Positions 53,048 through 61,415 of a DNA stretch of 64,000 bases are shown here, one piece after another. Source of the stretch: Eubacteriales bacterium (GTDB taxonomy: Bacteria; Bacillota; Clostridia; Lachnospirales; Lachnospiraceae). The stretch lies in the NCBI GenBank assembly GCA_030526005.1, contig JAUNDP010000001.1, positions 62,001-126,000 of the forward strand. Direction: 5' to 3'. The position numbers and the translations under genes are program-made. A model generated the notes under the pieces. That model was given only the letters and a program-made list of their open reading frames with translations. It ran no database searches and was not told the origin of the DNA. Position 1 is the first letter of the stretch, and every line of letters starts with the position of its first letter.

Positions 53048-53292
53048 ATTTTTCCTTTCTCGGTTTCATACTATATTGAATGAATCTTTTTTATTATATC
53101 GAGTTTAAACAAAAAGTTCAACGGTTTAGCAACGTTAAAGTGCACAAGATTTTTTTATTTTATTTTTCTCTTCTTTTTTATTTTCTGTCAGGTCAGACAT
53201 AAGAATGTTCTGGTTCATCTTGATTTCTTCTGCTATAATAGAAAATATAATAAAAAAAGCGAAGATTAAAAATTAGAAATGAGGAGAGAATT

Positions 53293-53991
53293 TTGCCAAA
53301 TATTTTACTTGTGGATGATGAGCAAGCCATTGCCGATTTAATCGAGGTTTACTTAAAAAATGAAAATTTTACAGTGTATAAATACTACACTGGTCTGGAA
53401 GCGCTCCATTGCATTGATACAATACCGATTGATCTTGCCATTTTAGATCTCATGCTTCCGGATATTGACGGACTCACAATCTGCCAGAAAATCAGAGAAC
53501 ATTATACATTCCCCATTTTAATGCTGACAGCAAAAGATGGTGAGATTGACCAGATCAATGGTTTTGCTCTCGGCGCAGATGACTATATCACAAAACCATT
53601 TCGTCCTCTGGAATTAATCGCCAGAGTGAAAGCAAATCTGCGCCGTGTCACCTGTTATAACCAGTCAGAAAAATCAAGAGTAGGATCTTCGCTGCTCAGT
53701 GTGCGAGGTCTTTCCATCAATGCAGAAAGTCATGAATGTTTTCTGAATGAACGCCCTTTGTCACTGACTCCTACCGAATTTGAAATTTTAAAAATTTTAT
53801 GCGAAAATCTTGGAAAAGTCGTCAGCTCTGAAGAATTATTTCAAAGAGTCTGGAAAGAAAAATATTATGAGAATGCTTCAAATACAGTGATGGTTCATAT
53901 TCGCCATATCCGTGCAAAGATGAAAGAATCTGCTGAACGTCCAAAATATATAAAAACAGTATGGGGAGTGGGGTATAAAATCGATGAATAA
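53293..53991 (+). CDS. vanR: VanR-type response regulator
   Basis: A 232-aa OmpR-family regulator that starts at TTG 53293 behind GAGGAGAG. The receiver domain has acidic pair DD, phospho-acceptor Asp52 (LAILDLMLPDIDG) and the conserved Lys (DDYITKPFRPLEL, a segment very like VanR of glycopeptide resistance clusters). The C-terminal winged helix has NTVMVHIRHIRAKM. It overlaps vanS by 8 bp. It should control the operon starting at 55493, although the operator there matches those of the Bce-type module. Confidence 0.9.
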   Translation: MPNILLVDDEQAIADLIEVYLKNENFTVYKYYTGLEALHCIDTIPIDLAILDLMLPDIDGLTICQKIREHYTFPILMLTAKDGEIDQINGFALGADDYITKPFRPLELIARVKANLRRVTCYNQSEKSRVGSSLLSVRGLSINAESHECFLNERPLSLTPTEFEILKILCENLGKVVSSEELFQRVWKEKYYENASNTVMVHIRHIRAKMKESAERPKYIKTVWGVGYKIDE

Positions 53992-55105
53992 AAAGAAAAC
54001 CTTTTTTACACCGCTAAAAGTCATCGGCGGCGTTTTTTTATTTGTTCTGTTTATTGAATATCTGTTTGATCATGTTTTTAACGGTGTTTTTGTTGAATGG
54101 TTTGCAAGCAATTTTACATGGACGGAAACAGACTATGCCGGAAATATAGATACCAGCATAAACTGGAATGCTTTAACCGGTTTTTTGACAATGGCATTTT
54201 TCCTTTTTTGTCTTGTGCTTGCATTTGCCGTTTCCTTTTTAAAAAAGCAGCAGGCGAAAAGGACAAAGCGTGAAGTCATTGAGACATTTTCTGATCAACT
54301 AGATCAGTTTTTAGAAAAAAATGGAGATCTTTCTGTTTTTTCAAAAGATTTTTCTTCCATCAGTCTGCCGATCAGTAAACTTCAAAAAAATTCTTTGGAG
54401 AAGGAACGCCTTTTGGAACAGGAAATGCAGCAGAAAAATGATTTGATTACCTATCTGGCACATGATTTAAAGACACCGCTTGCTTCTGTGATTGGATATC
54501 TTTGTCTCTTGGATGAAACTCCAGATTTACCGGCTGATCTTCGAGAAAAATATATTGGAATCACACTTGAAAAATCATATCGTCTGGAACAGCTGATCAA
54601 TGAATTTTTTGAGATCACACGGTATAATCTGCACAAAATTGTTATCACACCAGGCAAAATTCATATTAAGCAGATGCTGCTGCAAATGGCTGATGAGTTC
54701 TTCCCTATTTTAGAAGCAGATAAAAAGAAAATTACCGTTGACGCTCCAGACGATTTTGTATTTGTAGGGGATGCGGATAAGTTAGCCAGAGTATTTAACA
54801 ATATTTTAAAAAATGCGGCATCTTACAGTGATCCCCAAACAACGATTCAAATTAAAGTAACGCCTGAAAAAGAAAATGTCAAAATTTCTTTTACAAATGA
54901 AGGAACTCCTATCCCAGCTCACTTGTGTCAGACAATCTTTGAAAAATTTTATCGTCTAGACAGTTCCAGATCAAGCAAAACAGGAGGTTCTGGACTTGGA
55001 CTGGCGATTGCAAAAGAGATTGTCACAGCTCATCATGGTGTTATAGAGGTAAAAAGTAATCCTCAATGCACTGTTTTTACTGTAACACTGCCAATCCATC
55101 AATAA
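53984..55105 (+). CDS. vanS: VanS-type sensor histidine kinase
   Basis: A 373-aa kinase with two transmembrane helices (about 10-33 and 62-86) enclosing a short extracytoplasmic segment of about 30 residues. HisKA follows with phospho-acceptor His160 (AHDLKTPLASV), then N-box NNILKNAASYS and G-box GGSGLGLAIAKE. The small sensor loop and placement match VanS of vanG-type clusters, in which the kinase/phosphatase responds to vancomycin or wall stress. Confidence 0.9.
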   Translation: MNKKKTFFTPLKVIGGVFLFVLFIEYLFDHVFNGVFVEWFASNFTWTETDYAGNIDTSINWNALTGFLTMAFFLFCLVLAFAVSFLKKQQAKRTKREVIETFSDQLDQFLEKNGDLSVFSKDFSSISLPISKLQKNSLEKERLLEQEMQQKNDLITYLAHDLKTPLASVIGYLCLLDETPDLPADLREKYIGITLEKSYRLEQLINEFFEITRYNLHKIVITPGKIHIKQMLLQMADEFFPILEADKKKITVDAPDDFVFVGDADKLARVFNNILKNAASYSDPQTTIQIKVTPEKENVKISFTNEGTPIPAHLCQTIFEKFYRLDSSRSSKTGGSGLGLAIAKEIVTAHHGVIEVKSNPQCTVFTVTLPIHQ

Positions 55106-55112
55106 AAAACAA

Positions 55113-55132
55113 CGAATCAAATATTTGATTCG
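55113..55132. repeat. Perfect 20-nt palindrome after vanS
   Basis: CGAATCAAA and TATTTGATTCG form an exact 20-nt palindrome 8 bp past the vanS stop, followed by ATTTTAT. It may be a weak terminator for vanRS or a protein-binding dyad. Confidence 0.6.
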
Positions 55133-55165
55133 ATTTTATCAATAAAATTTTTAAATTTTCTATCC

Positions 55166-55248
55166 CCCCTCGTATAGTGTTAAGGGCATAACTGAAACTT
55201 TCAGACCGTTTCGTGCCATTTCATTTGCGAGGGGATTTTTTCTTTTTT
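55166..55248 (+). terminator. Structured terminator-like element between vanS and vanG
   Basis: CCCCTCG (55166-55172) pairs with CGAGGGG (55228-55234), enclosing about 55 nt with possible inner helices (GGCA with TGCC; CTGAA with TTCAG), and followed by a T-rich tract 55236-55248. It may end vanRS transcription; the large interior is unusual for a simple terminator. Confidence 0.5.
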
Positions 55249-55398
55249 ATTTCTGTGCCCATTTTTTGTTGTTCGGAAATTTATTACATTTCCATAAGGA
55301 AATCTTAAGGCGTTTGGCAGATTCCTGCAAGAACTGTTTCTTCTTTTTCTGATAGGATAAGTCTTGTAAAAAATCCTATGTGACAAAAAAATGACATC

Positions 55399-55465
55399 TA
55401 TGTAAGATTTTAAAATGAAAATGTAAGACAAAACGATGTCAGTTTTTTCAAAGATTTTTTATAAT
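55399..55465 (+). promoter_or_regulatory. Operator-promoter of the vanG operon (tandem TGTAAG boxes)
   Basis: TATGTAAG (55399-55406), 13 nt, AATGTAAG (55420-55427), 9 nt, weak -35 TGTCAG (55437-55442), 17 nt, -10 TATAAT (55460-55465). Every spacing equals those of the two Bce-module promoters. The remaining intergenic DNA from 55249 to 55398 shows nothing I recognise. Confidence 0.8.
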
Positions 55466-55492
55466 AAAAGAAAAAAGAAGGGGTACTTATTT

Positions 55493-56542
55493 ATGATAAA
55501 TCATAAGAAAACAATCGCCATTTTATTTGGAGGAAAATCAAGCGAATATGCTGTTTCTCTGCAGTCTGCTGCCGCAGTGATACGGGCAATCAATCAAGAA
55601 AAATATAATCTGTTTCTGATAGGAATCGATCCATCTGGACAATGGTTCCATTTTAAAGGAGAGGTCAGTCAGATTGAAGCAGATACATGGAAATCTGATG
55701 CCATTCCAGCTTTTATTTCTCCCGATCCATCTGTCCATGGTATTTTAGAGCAGTCAGAATCTGGCATCTTTGCCTATCCTATTGACGCTGCCTTTCCAAT
55801 TCTGCATGGAAAAAACGGAGAAGATGGAACAATACAGGGGCTTTTGGAACTTGCCGGTATTCCCTGTATCGGATGTGGACTGCTTTCAAGCGCACTGTGC
55901 ATGGATAAAGACCGCGCCCATAAACTTGCCTTTCTTGCAGGAGTAAACGTTCCGCGCTGTATTAAAGTAGATAAAATCGGAACAGATGAACAGATGAGGC
56001 AGCAGGCAAAAGAACTGTCTTATCCAATCTTTGTAAAACCGATTCATGCCGGTTCTTCGTTTGGCATCACAAAAGTTGTAAAAGAAGAAGAACTGATGTC
56101 TGCTGTTGCCACAGCATTTACTTATGATACAGAAGTCATTTTAGAAGAAGCGATCGAAGGATTTGAAGTTGGATGTGCAATTATTGGAAAGGACAAACTG
56201 CAAACAGGAGAGATAGATGAAATTGAATTGTCGGAAGGTTTCTTTGATTTCACAGAAAAGTATACGCTTAAGACCTCAAAAATTCATATGCCTGCAAGAA
56301 TAGACGCTGAAACAGCAAACTTGATTAAAAAGACAGCTTGTCTGTTATATCGTACGCTCGGATGTTCTGGTTTTGCAAGGGTGGATCTGTTTGTAACACC
56401 TGAAAAAGAAATTTATTTTAATGAAATTAATACGATTCCGGGATTTACTTCTCACAGCCGCTTTCCCAATATGATGCGCGGGGCAGGTTATACTTTTGAA
56501 GCACTTGTCGAAAAACTGATTGAACAGGAGGTATCATCATGA
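55493..56542 (+). CDS. vanG: D-alanine-D-serine ligase (VanG type)
   Basis: ATP-grasp ligase that makes the D-Ala-D-Ser dipeptide, whose incorporation lowers vancomycin affinity of wall precursors. Start ATG 55493 behind GAAGGGG gives 349 aa, the VanG length; an upstream in-frame codon at 55436 overlaps the promoter. Motifs include LHGKNGEDGTIQG, VKPIHAGSSFGITK and FNEINTIPGFTSHSR. The omega-loop signature reads EKYTLKTSKIHMPAR (Glu-Lys-Tyr 255-257), which fits VanC/E/G-type D-Ser ligases rather than host Ddl. The adjacent VanXY and VanT genes agree. Confidence 0.9.
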   Translation: MINHKKTIAILFGGKSSEYAVSLQSAAAVIRAINQEKYNLFLIGIDPSGQWFHFKGEVSQIEADTWKSDAIPAFISPDPSVHGILEQSESGIFAYPIDAAFPILHGKNGEDGTIQGLLELAGIPCIGCGLLSSALCMDKDRAHKLAFLAGVNVPRCIKVDKIGTDEQMRQQAKELSYPIFVKPIHAGSSFGITKVVKEEELMSAVATAFTYDTEVILEEAIEGFEVGCAIIGKDKLQTGEIDEIELSEGFFDFTEKYTLKTSKIHMPARIDAETANLIKKTACLLYRTLGCSGFARVDLFVTPEKEIYFNEINTIPGFTSHSRFPNMMRGAGYTFEALVEKLIEQEVSS

Positions 56543-57123
56543 ATCATAGAGCAAATTTTTATTTACAGTTGGTTTCTCCCGACCATCCAGTTGAATTAGT
56601 CCCTGCTGATCAGGATCTGATTCCAGCCTTTAAAGCGTTCCCAGATATTTTAATGGAACGTTATGCTGCCTTTGCATTGCAGGCTCTCATAAACAGATTA
56701 CATGCAGATGGTCAGATTGTGCCCGTCAGCGGTTTTCGCACGCAGCAGGAACAACAAAAAATATGGGATGACACGGTAAAACAGAGTGGTCTGGCTTATA
56801 CGAAAAAATATGTTGCTATTCCAGGATGCAGTGAACATCAGACAGGTCTTGCGATTGATCTTGCGTTAAATAAAGAAAAAATAGATTTTATCTGTCCATC
56901 TTTTCCAAATGAAGGAGTCTGCCGTCAATTTCAGCAGCTGGCGCCTTTCTATGGATTTATTCTGCGATATCCAGAAGGGAAAGAGCAAGTCACTAAGATT
57001 GGATGGGAACCATGGCATTTTCGTTATGTTGGAACACCTCATGCACAGATTATTTCAGCGCATAATCTTACTTTAGAAGAATATCTGCTGCATACTTATA
57101 TTTCGAAAGCGTGTGCCAGATGA
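56539..57123 (+). CDS. vanXY: VanXY-type D,D-peptidase
   Basis: Zinc D,D-dipeptidase/carboxypeptidase that destroys D-Ala-D-Ala and D-Ala-ending precursors, so only D-Ser-ending ones remain. The 194-aa protein has the M15B/VanY motifs: SGFRT (Ser64-Gly-Phe-Arg67), SEHQTGLAIDL with zinc ligands His100 and Asp107, and EPWHFRYVG with catalytic Glu157 and zinc ligand His160. No signal peptide or membrane helix is seen, so it should act in the cytoplasm like VanX/VanXY. It is somewhat shorter than described VanXY proteins. It overlaps vanG by 4 bp and the next gene by 4 bp. Confidence 0.88.
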   Translation: MNHRANFYLQLVSPDHPVELVPADQDLIPAFKAFPDILMERYAAFALQALINRLHADGQIVPVSGFRTQQEQQKIWDDTVKQSGLAYTKKYVAIPGCSEHQTGLAIDLALNKEKIDFICPSFPNEGVCRQFQQLAPFYGFILRYPEGKEQVTKIGWEPWHFRYVGTPHAQIISAHNLTLEEYLLHTYISKACAR

Positions 57124-58151
57124 AAGAGCAGAAATATCCGGCAATGGACTGGATGAGAATGATCTGTGCTTTTTTGGTGGTAGCGATTCATACTTCTGTT
57201 CTTTCCTCGTTTTCTGAGACAGCGGATTTTTTTCTGACAGGAATTGTCTGTCGAATTGCAGTTCCATTTTTCTTTATGGTATCAGGATTTTTTCTGATGC
57301 CTAAAATAGCATCCCGTTTTTCTTCTGTCATAAAAACAGAAAAGAAACTGCTTGTCATGTACATGGCATCTGTTTTACTGTATCTTCCGCTGAATATTTA
57401 TGCAGGACAGTACTTTTTTAAAGATCTTCCTTCCTTTTTTCGGGCATTCTTTTTGGATGGAACCTTTTACCATCTATGGTACTTTCCGGCAGCAGCAGAG
57501 GGAATTTTGCTTCTTGGACTGATGCAGCGCTTGTTTTCCAGAAAAATCTGTATGTTTTTTTGCATTCTTCTGTATCTCATTGGTCTTGGGGGCGACAGTT
57601 ATTATGGAATAATCAAAGATATTCCATTGCTTCAATCATTTTATGATACTTATTTTCAAATCGGAACGTATACAAGAAATGGATTCTTTTTTGCACCTGT
57701 ATTTCTTTGCCTGGGCTGGATTTTATCAGATACCAGAAACAGATTATTTTTTCCGCACGCAAAGAAAATTTCATTGGTTTCTTTTGCACTGCTCATCGCA
57801 GAGGGATGGCTGCTGCATACATTTCAGATACCGCGCCATGACAGTATGTATCTGTATCTGCTTCCATGTATGTATGGAATATTTTCTGTGCTTACAGCTA
57901 TTCCATGCAGCAGTCAGATCTCTTTCCGAAAGATTTCAATGTTCATCTATATCATCCATCCCTGGGTGATTGTACTCGTGCGTGCTTTTTCTGGTTTTCT
58001 TCATCTGGATTCCTTCTTTGTAAATCAAAGTTTGATTCATTTTCTTGCAGTATCCGGTATATCTTATACTTTGGCGGTGATTTTATGGAAAATACAACAA
58101 AAAATTTTGAACAAAAAAAACATGAAATTTTTCGTACCTGGGCGGAATTAG
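57120..58151 (+). CDS. VanT membrane (acyltransferase-3) domain, separate gene
   Basis: A 343-aa membrane protein with about ten helices that matches the N-terminal half of VanT serine racemases, an acyltransferase-3-like domain proposed to import L-Ser. The N-terminus MDWMRMICAFLVVAIHTSVL carries the family His. In described VanC/E/G clusters this domain is fused to the racemase. Here it stops at 58151, 67 bp inside the racemase gene in another frame. ATG 57120 overlaps the vanXY stop (ATGA). Confidence 0.85.
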   Translation: MKEQKYPAMDWMRMICAFLVVAIHTSVLSSFSETADFFLTGIVCRIAVPFFFMVSGFFLMPKIASRFSSVIKTEKKLLVMYMASVLLYLPLNIYAGQYFFKDLPSFFRAFFLDGTFYHLWYFPAAAEGILLLGLMQRLFSRKICMFFCILLYLIGLGGDSYYGIIKDIPLLQSFYDTYFQIGTYTRNGFFFAPVFLCLGWILSDTRNRLFFPHAKKISLVSFALLIAEGWLLHTFQIPRHDSMYLYLLPCMYGIFSVLTAIPCSSQISFRKISMFIYIIHPWVIVLVRAFSGFLHLDSFFVNQSLIHFLAVSGISYTLAVILWKIQQKILNKKNMKFFVPGRN

Positions 58152-59254
58152 ACTTAAATGCTTTGCGGCAGAATGTCTCTGAGATAAAAAAGATTTTGCC
58201 TGACAGCTGTCAGATTATGGCTGTGGTAAAAGCAAATGCATATGGTCATGGAGATGTGCTCATTTCCAGTCATTTAAATCAGATGGGTATTTATTCCTTT
58301 GCTGTAGCTACATTAGAAGAGGCAATTCATCTGCGCAAATTTGGCATAGAAGGCAGTATATTAATTCTTGGATATACGCCTGCTCTCTATGCACCGGAGC
58401 TGATGCAGTATGATTTGACACAGACTGTCGCAGATTTTTCTCATGCACAGGAACTTGCAAAGACAAAGATTCCTGTAAAAGTTGAAATTAAAATCGATAC
58501 AGGAATGCATCGCCTTGGCATTACGCCGGAACATAACGAAGAAATTGTGTCTTTATTCTCTATTCCGACTTTTTCTGTCTGCGGAATGTATACACATTTA
58601 TGCGTCGCTGACAGTCAGGAGCCAGAAGATGTTGCGTTTTCCAAAAAGCAGCTGAAATCTTTTGCATATCTTACAGATCTGCTCGAGGCAGCAGGCATCG
58701 CTCTGCCGCCTCTGCATGTACAAAGCAGCTATGGGGTTTTAAATTATCCTTTTTTAAAATATGATTTTGCACGAATTGGAATTCTATTGTATGGCTGTCA
58801 CAGCCAGTTTGAAGAATCCTGTCTTATGAATCCTGATGTACGACCTGTTCTTTCGCTGTACAGTCATGTTGCACTGATTCGTGAAGTGGAAGAAGGAGAC
58901 ACCGTTGGATATGGCAGAACTTATAAAGCAAAAAGAAAAAGACATTTGGCTGTGATACCAGTTGGATATGCAGATGGATACCCTCGATCGTTATCCAATC
59001 GAGGGTATGTTTTAATTCACGGACAGCGTGCCAGAATTGTAGGCCGTATCTGCATGGATCAAATGATCGCAGATGTTACGGCGATTGAAAATGTCTGCGT
59101 TGGTGATCGCGTTACGTTAATTGGAAAGGATGGAAGAGACAGAATTTATGCCGAAGAACTTGCCGCACTTTCCAAAACCATTACAAATGAATTGCTCAGC
59201 CGATTAGGCTCCAGAATTACCCGTGTATTGCTTATTGATAAAAAATTTGAGTAA
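58085..59254 (+). CDS. vanT: VanT racemase domain (alanine/serine racemase), separate gene
   Basis: A 389-aa fold-III PLP racemase supplying D-Ser for VanG. The PLP lysine is Lys49 in AVVKANAYGHG; the catalytic Tyr is in VGYGRTY and a CMDQ motif is present. Asn368 (ITNELL) replaces the Tyr of alanine racemases (Tyr354 in Geobacillus Alr), the substitution known from VanT of vanG clusters to admit serine. Possible start ATG 58085 has GGCGGTGA (58073-58080). The open frame extends to 57866, and a -1 slip at 58115-58121 would instead fuse it to the membrane domain. Its 3' end overlaps hflC tail to tail by 23 bp. Confidence 0.88.
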   Translation: MENTTKNFEQKKHEIFRTWAELDLNALRQNVSEIKKILPDSCQIMAVVKANAYGHGDVLISSHLNQMGIYSFAVATLEEAIHLRKFGIEGSILILGYTPALYAPELMQYDLTQTVADFSHAQELAKTKIPVKVEIKIDTGMHRLGITPEHNEEIVSLFSIPTFSVCGMYTHLCVADSQEPEDVAFSKKQLKSFAYLTDLLEAAGIALPPLHVQSSYGVLNYPFLKYDFARIGILLYGCHSQFEESCLMNPDVRPVLSLYSHVALIREVEEGDTVGYGRTYKAKRKRHLAVIPVGYADGYPRSLSNRGYVLIHGQRARIVGRICMDQMIADVTAIENVCVGDRVTLIGKDGRDRIYAEELAALSKTITNELLSRLGSRITRVLLIDKKFE

Positions 59255-60098
59255 TCGGCGAGTTTTCATCTAAAATGATCGTTTTATTCTCACCTTTTAT
59301 GGATACTTTCAATGCATCAAGGCTTCTTACAAAAGAGTAAAAGTCCTGTTTATCTTCATCATTGTAAGCATCTGCTAAGATTTTCATATACTGCGCATCT
59401 CCTTCAGATCGGATAATTTCAGAGTTTTTTTCTGCTTCAGACAGAATCAGCTCTACTTCCTGATCTGTAGAGTTGCGAATCACCTGCGCTTCTGCTTCCC
59501 CTTGTGCTTTATATGTTGCGGCCATATTATCGCGCTCTGATATCATACGCTCATAGACAGAATCTTTGTTATCAGCAGGCAGATCAAGCTGTTTTGTCTC
59601 TACTTCAATCAGATGAATCCCATATGATTCCAGACTGTTTCCGATATGAGCAAGAATTTTTTCTTGCAGTTCTCCATCGCGGCTTGTGATAACTTCATCC
59701 TGATTCATATTACTGATCACATTTTTCGTTGCATTATAAATAGCAGTATTCAGACGACTCTCTGCATTACTGATTGAAGAATTTAAAGTTTGTGCAAACT
59801 TTAAAGGGTCTGAAATCTGCCATAAAGCGTAACAGTCTGTAATCATTGTTTTTTTATCCTTTGTGATGACATCGGACGGCTGCAAGTCAAACAGAAGGAT
59901 TTCTTTCGGAAGCGTATCGGTACTTTGAATAAATGGAACTTTGAAACTAACGCCCGCATCTTTTACTACATGACTTACTTTCCCAAACTGACGTACCAAT
60001 TTATATTCATTTTCAGCAGTCACAACAACACTGGAAAGTGCTGTGATACATAGAACAACTGCTGTTGCTCCAATAATAATTTTCTTTTTTTTCATCAT
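59232..60098 (-). CDS. hflC: SPFH-domain protease modulator HflC
   Basis: A 288-aa stomatin/prohibitin-family protein with an N-terminal transmembrane or signal-anchor helix (residues 6-28) and an SPFH domain (about 30-190) with VRQFGKVSHVVKDAGVSFKVPF. A helical tail rich in Glu/Ala (about 200-260) ends it. It forms membrane complexes with HflK that modulate FtsH in E. coli; no ftsH lies in this window. Its 3' end overlaps the racemase gene convergently. Confidence 0.92.
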   Translation of the reverse strand: MMKKKKIIIGATAVVLCITALSSVVVTAENEYKLVRQFGKVSHVVKDAGVSFKVPFIQSTDTLPKEILLFDLQPSDVITKDKKTMITDCYALWQISDPLKFAQTLNSSISNAESRLNTAIYNATKNVISNMNQDEVITSRDGELQEKILAHIGNSLESYGIHLIEVETKQLDLPADNKDSVYERMISERDNMAATYKAQGEAEAQVIRNSTDQEVELILSEAEKNSEIIRSEGDAQYMKILADAYNDEDKQDFYSFVRSLDALKVSIKGENKTIILDENSPITQIFYQ

Positions 60099-60184
60099 AT
60101 TTTATCGGACATTCCTGATGCCATGTCCTCTCCTTTCTGATTATTCAAATGATATTTGATACAGATAAGATAAAAAAATTTTCT

Positions 60185-61225
60185 TTATTTTTTAGCTTTT
60201 TGTTCTTCTGATGCTTTTTTCTCTGTTTCCTCTGATTTTTCTTCTGATTCTTGGATGAAAGATTCAACAGGAAGTATTTTTTGAATGCCATCGCTGCCGT
60301 CGATAATCAGTTTGACATCTGGAAGCACTTCCTCCATTGCTTCATAAAACATTCGTTTCTTTGTGACCTCAGGATTTTTTTGATACTCATCGTATAATGC
60401 GTTCATTCTTGCCGCCTGCGCCGTTGCCTGGTTAATTTGCTGCTGTTTGTACACTTCTGCTTCTTTTAGAATCTGGTCTGCTTTTGCTTTTGCATCTGGA
60501 ATTTTTTCATTTTTATATTTGTTTGCATTATTTAAAGCAGTTTCTTTTCCCTGCTTTGCATTTTCAACTGCTTTAAATGCCTGCATAACTTCAGATGTAG
60601 GTGGTTCTGAGTCTTGAATTGTAATGTTGACAAGCTGAAGTCCTATTTGATTTTGATCCAGTTCACGAATCAGCATTTCTTTGATATTTGCCTGAATCTC
60701 ATTTTTTCCTGTTGTCAGCACACTGTCCACATCATATCCTGCAATCACTGTTCGTATACAGCGCTGAGCCATATTGCGCAGCACACTTTCTGGATCTTTG
60801 CTGGAATAAAGATACTGTACAGGATCAGACACTTGGTATTCAATGAAAAAATCAACGTTGACAAAGTTATAATCAGCTGTAATCATCATAGCCTCGTCGT
60901 CAACATAATCTCCAGATACAATTTCATATCCAATAGGAATTCCTTTGATTGTGGTGTTGACTTTTTTTACTTCCTGGATAAAAGGAATTTTAAAATGAAG
61001 TCCGGCATCTGTTACTGCTTTTGCTTTTCCCAATGTTATCAAAACAGCCTGTTCCTGCTCTTTAATCTGATAAAATGAATTAAGCCCAACTATGGTAAGA
61101 ACGGCAATGCCGGCTGTCCATCCAATTATTTTCTTTCCTTTTTTTACAGTACATTTTCTACTTCTGTCTGAATCTGCTCTGTCAGAAGAACGCTTTCTTC
61201 TTTGAAATGGATTATTCATATTCAT
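60185..61225 (-). CDS. hflK: SPFH-domain protease modulator HflK
   Basis: A 346-aa partner of HflC. It has a basic cytoplasmic N-terminus, one transmembrane helix (about 31-48), an SPFH domain starting EQEQAVLITLGKAKAVTDAGLHFKIPF, a long coiled-coil region (about 220-290) and a Lys/Glu-rich C-terminal tail. It lies 86 bp upstream of hflC on the same strand. A promoter before it (for example a TTGTTT/TATTAT pair near 61275-61305) is possible but weak. Confidence 0.92.
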   Translation of the reverse strand: MNMNNPFQRRKRSSDRADSDRSRKCTVKKGKKIIGWTAGIAVLTIVGLNSFYQIKEQEQAVLITLGKAKAVTDAGLHFKIPFIQEVKKVNTTIKGIPIGYEIVSGDYVDDEAMMITADYNFVNVDFFIEYQVSDPVQYLYSSKDPESVLRNMAQRCIRTVIAGYDVDSVLTTGKNEIQANIKEMLIRELDQNQIGLQLVNITIQDSEPPTSEVMQAFKAVENAKQGKETALNNANKYKNEKIPDAKAKADQILKEAEVYKQQQINQATAQAARMNALYDEYQKNPEVTKKRMFYEAMEEVLPDVKLIIDGSDGIQKILPVESFIQESEEKSEETEKKASEEQKAKK

Positions 61226-61365
61226 AAAATCCCTCTCTCTTTCTAATTTTAACTCGGAATACTGTTTATATGGATAATACTGTTTGTCATTTTTTAAACA
61301 ATTTCCTCAAATTTTAGGATTTTTTGATGATTTTATAAAACCATAACAAAAAAAATTTATTTGGC

Positions 61366-61412
61366 ATTATAAAAAAACCTGATTTATTTTTCAATCAGGG
61401 TTTTTTTATAAT
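61366..61412 (-). terminator. Intrinsic terminator of the GH3 gene
   Basis: A stem of about 19 bp with one bulge (61366-61384 with 61393-61412), 8-nt loop, with a T-run; it lies just past the GH3 stop and before the hflK promoter region. Confidence 0.8.
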
Positions 61413-61415
61413 TTC

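Noticed and set aside
53160-53292. A copy of the tandem AATGTAAG operator before vanR
   Set aside because: A TATAAT is present near 53265, but the sequence at the expected box positions (around CATAAGAATGTTC) does not match at the conserved TGTAAG bases.
57866-58084. Racemase gene starting at 57866
   Set aside because: The added 73 residues translate the membrane-domain gene in a wrong frame and show no conservation; start at 58085 or fusion by frameshift is more plausible.
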